From positions 1 to 38,808 of the IMG/VR virus record IMGVR_UViG_3300009488_000033: a stretch of 38,808 nucleotides of DNA, one strand, 5' to 3'. This document shows positions 36,427 through 38,808 of this stretch, one piece after another (positions within the stretch are counted from its first letter, which is position 1; every line of letters starts with the position of its first letter). The stretch comes from a virus. Both the position numbers and the translations under genes were made by a program. The notes below the pieces were generated by a model that was not told where the DNA came from, made no database searches, and saw only the letters and a list, made by a program, of their open reading frames with translations.

Positions 36427-36920
36427 AGCTCTATGAGGTAGCAGAGGAATACCGGGTACTCGCAGAGGCCATCGAGAATGAGGATAGTTCCGCTGAGGAC
36501 TTCGCAAAGGCTCTTGGGGAGCTCGAGACAGAGTTTGAGGGCAAGGTGGAGAGCATAGGGAAGTTTGTCCTCTCCTTGAGGGCAACGACAAACGCTATCA
36601 GTTTGGAAGTATTGCGTTTGCTTCAGAGGCAGAAAACCTTAGAACACAAAGAGGAATGGCTGAAAGCATATCTCCACCAAGAGATGACCCATGCAGAAAT
36701 TTCTAAAGTCGAGCGGGGTGTCGTTACGGTTCTCTTGAGGAAATCGCCGCCAAGTTGTGCCATCCTTAATGAGACTCTTATCCCGGAGGCTTACCAGCGC
36801 ATCATCCCTGAGACGAGGCTAGCCGACAAGAAGCTCATCACTGATCACTGGAAGGACACTGGGGAGACCGTGCCCGGCGCGGAGATTGTGAGCGACAAGA
36901 CTTTTATCCAAGTTAAGTGA
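36423..36920 (+). CDS. Gp157-like protein (siphovirus Gp157 family)
   Basis: The 165-residue protein begins MKLYEVAEEYRVLAEAIE and ends with KKLITDHWKDTGETVPGAEI, the typical layout of the Gp157 family: an N-terminal helical domain with the KA.S.GKFVLSLRA element (ESIGKFVLSLRATTNAISLE), then HKEEWLKAYLHQEM and a basic beta C-terminus. Members lie beside phage RecT or ERF genes and are thought to help recombination or resistance; here recT is about 0.7 kb downstream. The start overlaps the previous gene by ATGA. Confidence 0.85.
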   Translation: MKLYEVAEEYRVLAEAIENEDSSAEDFAKALGELETEFEGKVESIGKFVLSLRATTNAISLEVLRLLQRQKTLEHKEEWLKAYLHQEMTHAEISKVERGVVTVLLRKSPPSCAILNETLIPEAYQRIIPETRLADKKLITDHWKDTGETVPGAEIVSDKTFIQVK

Positions 36921-36930
36921 AGGAGGAGTG

Positions 36931-37086
36931 ATGGAAGAACTTAAAGGAACGCTTAGGCATGGAGGTTGGTATCTTGAAGAGTATTGCCCTACCTGTTGTC
37001 ATGTAACAAAGACGACCTATCTCTCTGAGGTGTTTGATAGATTTAAGGACAAGGAAGTGGTAATCACAATAAAGGAGAAGGAATAA
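36931..37086 (+). CDS. Small hypothetical protein, 51 aa
   Basis: ATG at 36931 follows GAAGGAGGAG. The protein has a CPTCCHV cysteine group, an N-terminal GTLRHGGWYLEEY and a basic/acidic tail (RFKDKEVVITIKEKE). The cysteine group could hold half a zinc site. No family is recognised. Confidence 0.65.
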   Translation: MEELKGTLRHGGWYLEEYCPTCCHVTKTTYLSEVFDRFKDKEVVITIKEKE

Positions 37087-37094
37087 CCAAATAC

Positions 37095-37301
37095 GGGTGG
37101 GCCTGGCAGGGTAAAGAGGCTTTGGGGAAGAAGCTGTCGGGCTTGGATGTACCAGGGTCCAATGTGGGAGCACCCTCCCGTGAGCCGGCTCCGAGCGTAA
37201 TCGTGGCAGGACGAAAGTTCCACTATGCAATGGCATTCCGTCGCGGTAGATCCCGCAGCGAGAGCACTGGTCGAGGGCATAGTGAGTGCCAAAGCCCACC
37301 C
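37095..37301 (+). ncRNA. Candidate structured RNA of about 207 nt
   Basis: GGGTGGGC (37095-37102) and GCCCACCC (37294-37301) close the region. Next to the 3' strand, TGGCATT (37231-37237) pairs with AGTGCCA (37285-37291) and encloses GCGG/CCGC (37243-37256) and CACT/AGTG (37265-37284). 5' of these lie TTGGA/TCCAA (37143-37162), GGGAG/CTCCC (37166-37179), the palindrome GAGCCGGCTC (37182-37191), and GCGTA/TATGC (37195-37228) enclosing GTG/CAC and GGAC/GTTC with a GAAA loop. No convincing reading frame covers it. No promoter is visible; it may be processed from the operon. It has no match I recognise. Confidence 0.45.
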
Positions 37302-37324
37302 ACCAGTAAATCTAGGAGGCTACG

Positions 37325-37642
37325 ATGGGCGAGATATGGAACGGGATAAGAAAAGAACTAGTTGAACTCTTAAAGGAATGGCAGGATGATACCGTAAAGC
37401 GGGTAGAAGCAAACCCAACGACCACGCGATTGCTAGTTGAACCTTCTTATGTGGTAGGGCAAATCCTCGCTGATCCTCGAATTGCTGTAGTGGATAGGGA
37501 TGGTGAAAGAGGTAAAGCCATGATAGGCGTAATCCACGCTAGCACCTCGGACTATGTGGTAGGTGGGCTTTGGCTTGTAGTCTGGATATTTTTTATCTTT
37601 CTAGGCTTGCTTCTGTGGCCGATAATAAGGAATAGGAAATAA
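37325..37642 (+). CDS. Membrane-anchored hypothetical protein, 105 aa
   Basis: ATG follows AGGAGG just after the structured region. Residues 1-75 are soluble and charged (ELVELLKEWQDDTVKR, SYVVGQILADPRIAVVD), then a single membrane segment near the end (VVWIFFIFLGLLLWPII) with a basic tail. The domain would face the cytoplasm. Position right before recT is notable, but no role can be assigned. Confidence 0.65.
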   Translation: MGEIWNGIRKELVELLKEWQDDTVKRVEANPTTTRLLVEPSYVVGQILADPRIAVVDRDGERGKAMIGVIHASTSDYVVGGLWLVVWIFFIFLGLLLWPIIRNRK

Positions 37643-37643
37643 C

Positions 37644-38808
37644 ATGGATGAAGCTGAACACCAGGCATGGCTTGAGGAGAGCGAAGAGTTTAAGAGACTG
37701 GAGAGGATAAAGAATACCCATGTTTGCAAAGAATGTGGCTCTCTATTCATTATGCCCTGGAGTCCAGAGGAGGGCAAGGTTATTCTATGCTGTTCCCGGG
37801 ACCGAAGTCATCAAGGCTACACAAAGGAGGCAAGCTATACGAAAAAATGGAAACAGGGGGAGGCAGTCCCTCTCTACATTGCGAACAAGCTAGAAAAAAA
37901 ACATGGAGGTACACCTATGGACAGCACAGCATTGACGAAAATGACCCCCCAGCAAATGATGCAACGAGTAGAAATGGGGAAGTTCCCACAAGACTTAACG
38001 ATAGCGGACAAGAAGCTAATGGCTACTATAGCGCTTACCTATGGATTGGATCCGCTTATGGCCGAATTGACCATTTACCAGGGCAGGCCCTTTGTTGGCA
38101 TTGATGGCCGGCGCCGGAAGGCTCAAGAAACAGGAGAGCTAGATGGCATACCAGCGGCACGGCCCGCTACCAAAGAGGAGCGCCAGGCGTGGGGTATCCC
38201 AGATGGTGATTATTTCTTCTATTGCGAAGTTTGGAAAAAGGATTGTTCAAAGCCATTTGGGGCATTTGGTCGGGTATTGAAGAAGGAAACTCAGGCACCG
38301 GAGAGTGGCAAGGCTGGTTACAGGCCGCTAGAAATAAGACCTCAAGAGATGGCAGCAAAGCGGGCCGAGGCTCAGGCTCTGCGCAAGGCTTTCCATATAC
38401 CCCTGCCTTCAGTCGAGGAAATTTCTATTGGTGAAGTCATTGAAGGTGATGTAAGAGTGATTGATGTGCAGACCGGGGAGATCAGCGAGGAACCTAAGCA
38501 CCCTTGGCTCATCGAATGCCCCGTGCATCGTGTGCCGTGGTTTGAAGCTAGGTATGGACTAGCCCACAAGCAGGGTAATGTCTGGTGCAATCTCAAGGAC
38601 ATCTTGAAGCGAAAATGGGAAGAGATACTCAAGGCTATGGGCTGGGATGCAGGGCAAGCAACTGACTGGCTCAAGGAACGCTATAATGGCGACACTTGGT
38701 CAAAACTAACAGAGGAACAGCAAGTCGAGTCCATCAAAGAAGTGGGTGAGATGGCACAAAAGTTGGCCGGAGAAACCAAGCCCGAGGAACCCCCTAAAGA
38801 GGAGCAAG
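37644..38808 (+). CDS. recT-like: Bet/RecT-like single-strand annealing protein, N-terminal zinc ribbon (runs off the end)
   Basis: Residues 92-265 (ALTKMTPQQMMQRVEMGKFP, ATIALTYGLDPLMAELTIY, then PFVGIDGRRRKAQETGELDG) carry the Bet/RecT annealing-protein signature, and KRAEAQALRKAFHIPLP ends the core. Before it a zinc-ribbon-like part (CKECGSLF and CCSRDRSH, residues 28-63) precedes a basic helix. A second in-frame ATG at 37917, behind GGAGGT six bases away, is where relatives as I remember them start, so a 313-residue short form may be made. The gene continues at 1-61 after closing the circle, giving about 404 residues. It anneals DNA in phage recombination. Confidence 0.85.
   Translation, partial: MDEAEHQAWLEESEEFKRLERIKNTHVCKECGSLFIMPWSPEEGKVILCCSRDRSHQGYTKEASYTKKWKQGEAVPLYIANKLEKKHGGTPMDSTALTKMTPQQMMQRVEMGKFPQDLTIADKKLMATIALTYGLDPLMAELTIYQGRPFVGIDGRRRKAQETGELDGIPAARPATKEERQAWGIPDGDYFFYCEVWKKDCSKPFGAFGRVLKKETQAPESGKAGYRPLEIRPQEMAAKRAEAQALRKAFHIPLPSVEEISIGEVIEGDVRVIDVQTGEISEEPKHPWLIECPVHRVPWFEARYGLAHKQGNVWCNLKDILKRKWEEILKAMGWDAGQATDWLKERYNGDTWSKLTEEQQVESIKEVGEMAQKLAGETKPEEPPKEEQ
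38798..38808. repeat. Terminal direct repeat, right copy (circular closure)
   Basis: AGAGGAGCAAG is identical to bases 1-11. The reading frame of the RecT-like gene passes through it. Confidence 0.75.

Noticed and set aside
37122-37349. A 75-residue frame across the structured region
   Set aside because: No ribosome binding site, Arg/Ser-rich composition, and it overlaps the well-supported start at 37325; the many helices explain the region better.
1-38808. CRISPR arrays, insertion sequences, integrase, attachment sites
   Set aside because: I saw no regularly spaced repeats, no transposase or recombinase motifs and no direct-repeat-flanked element.
1-38808. Minus-strand reading frames of 60-140 residues
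   Set aside because: All lie opposite well-supported + strand genes, lack ribosome binding sites, and have Ser/Leu/Pro-rich shadow compositions.

Overview
The window is almost certainly a complete (or circularly closed) tailed-phage genome. All supported genes lie on the + strand in tightly packed operons with ATGA/TAATG overlaps and strong AGGAGG-type ribosome binding sites. The last 11 bases equal the first 11. Closing the circle through that overlap lets the Bet/RecT-like gene at the right end run in frame to a stop at 59-61, giving a circle of about 38,797 bp. The host is not identified by any gene here. The ribosome binding sites and sigma70-type promoters are bacterial, and the methyltransferase, DUF2292-like and RecT-like proteins look to me like environmental phages of Chloroflexota-type anaerobes; that is a memory-level impression.

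Layout. (1) 37644-6557: recombination, replication and DNA modification: RecT-like annealing protein, a tRNA-Leu-like element, a lambda-O-like initiator carrying four iterons and a G-quadruplex/hairpin inside its gene, a DnaC-type helicase loader, small zinc-ribbon proteins, a Gp37/Gp68-like protein, a C5-cytosine methyltransferase, a VRR-NUC nuclease, and a second methyltransferase split in two by one in-frame TGA. (2) 6560-7710: a consensus promoter with an overlapping palindrome, small accessory genes and a terminator. (3) 7745-13563: promoter, apparently leaderless small terminase, a possible packaging-site inverted repeat, small proteins, large terminase, portal. (4) 13563-22265: an 1892-residue virion-type protein, scaffold, capsid, decoration-like protein, ending in a 13-bp hairpin. 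(5) 22291-32989: appendage, adaptor, hub and fibre-like proteins. (6) 32989-33985: two holin-like membrane proteins, then an S-adenosylmethionine-decarboxylase-like enzyme. (7) 33986-37643: two promoters and a candidate small RNA, then an early-type module (two HExxH proteins, a sigma-region-4-like HTH protein, YopX, Gp157 and others) and a second strongly structured RNA candidate.

How it works together. I see no tape-measure, major tail tube, integrase or repressor. Short-tailed (podovirus-like) particles are the most economical reading, with the giant protein as a candidate ejection or internal protein. The phage has an initiator and helicase loader but no polymerase, primase or replicative helicase, so it would use the host replisome. 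RecT, Gp157 and VRR-NUC supply recombination and the methyltransferases protect or mark the DNA. No canonical endolysin is recognisable.

The observations I find most interesting are the replication-origin architecture inside the O-like gene, the stop-split methyltransferase with an inserted domain, the SpeD-like enzyme with all four active-site residues at canonical spacing, and three structured non-coding regions (65-203, 34094-34195, 37095-37301).
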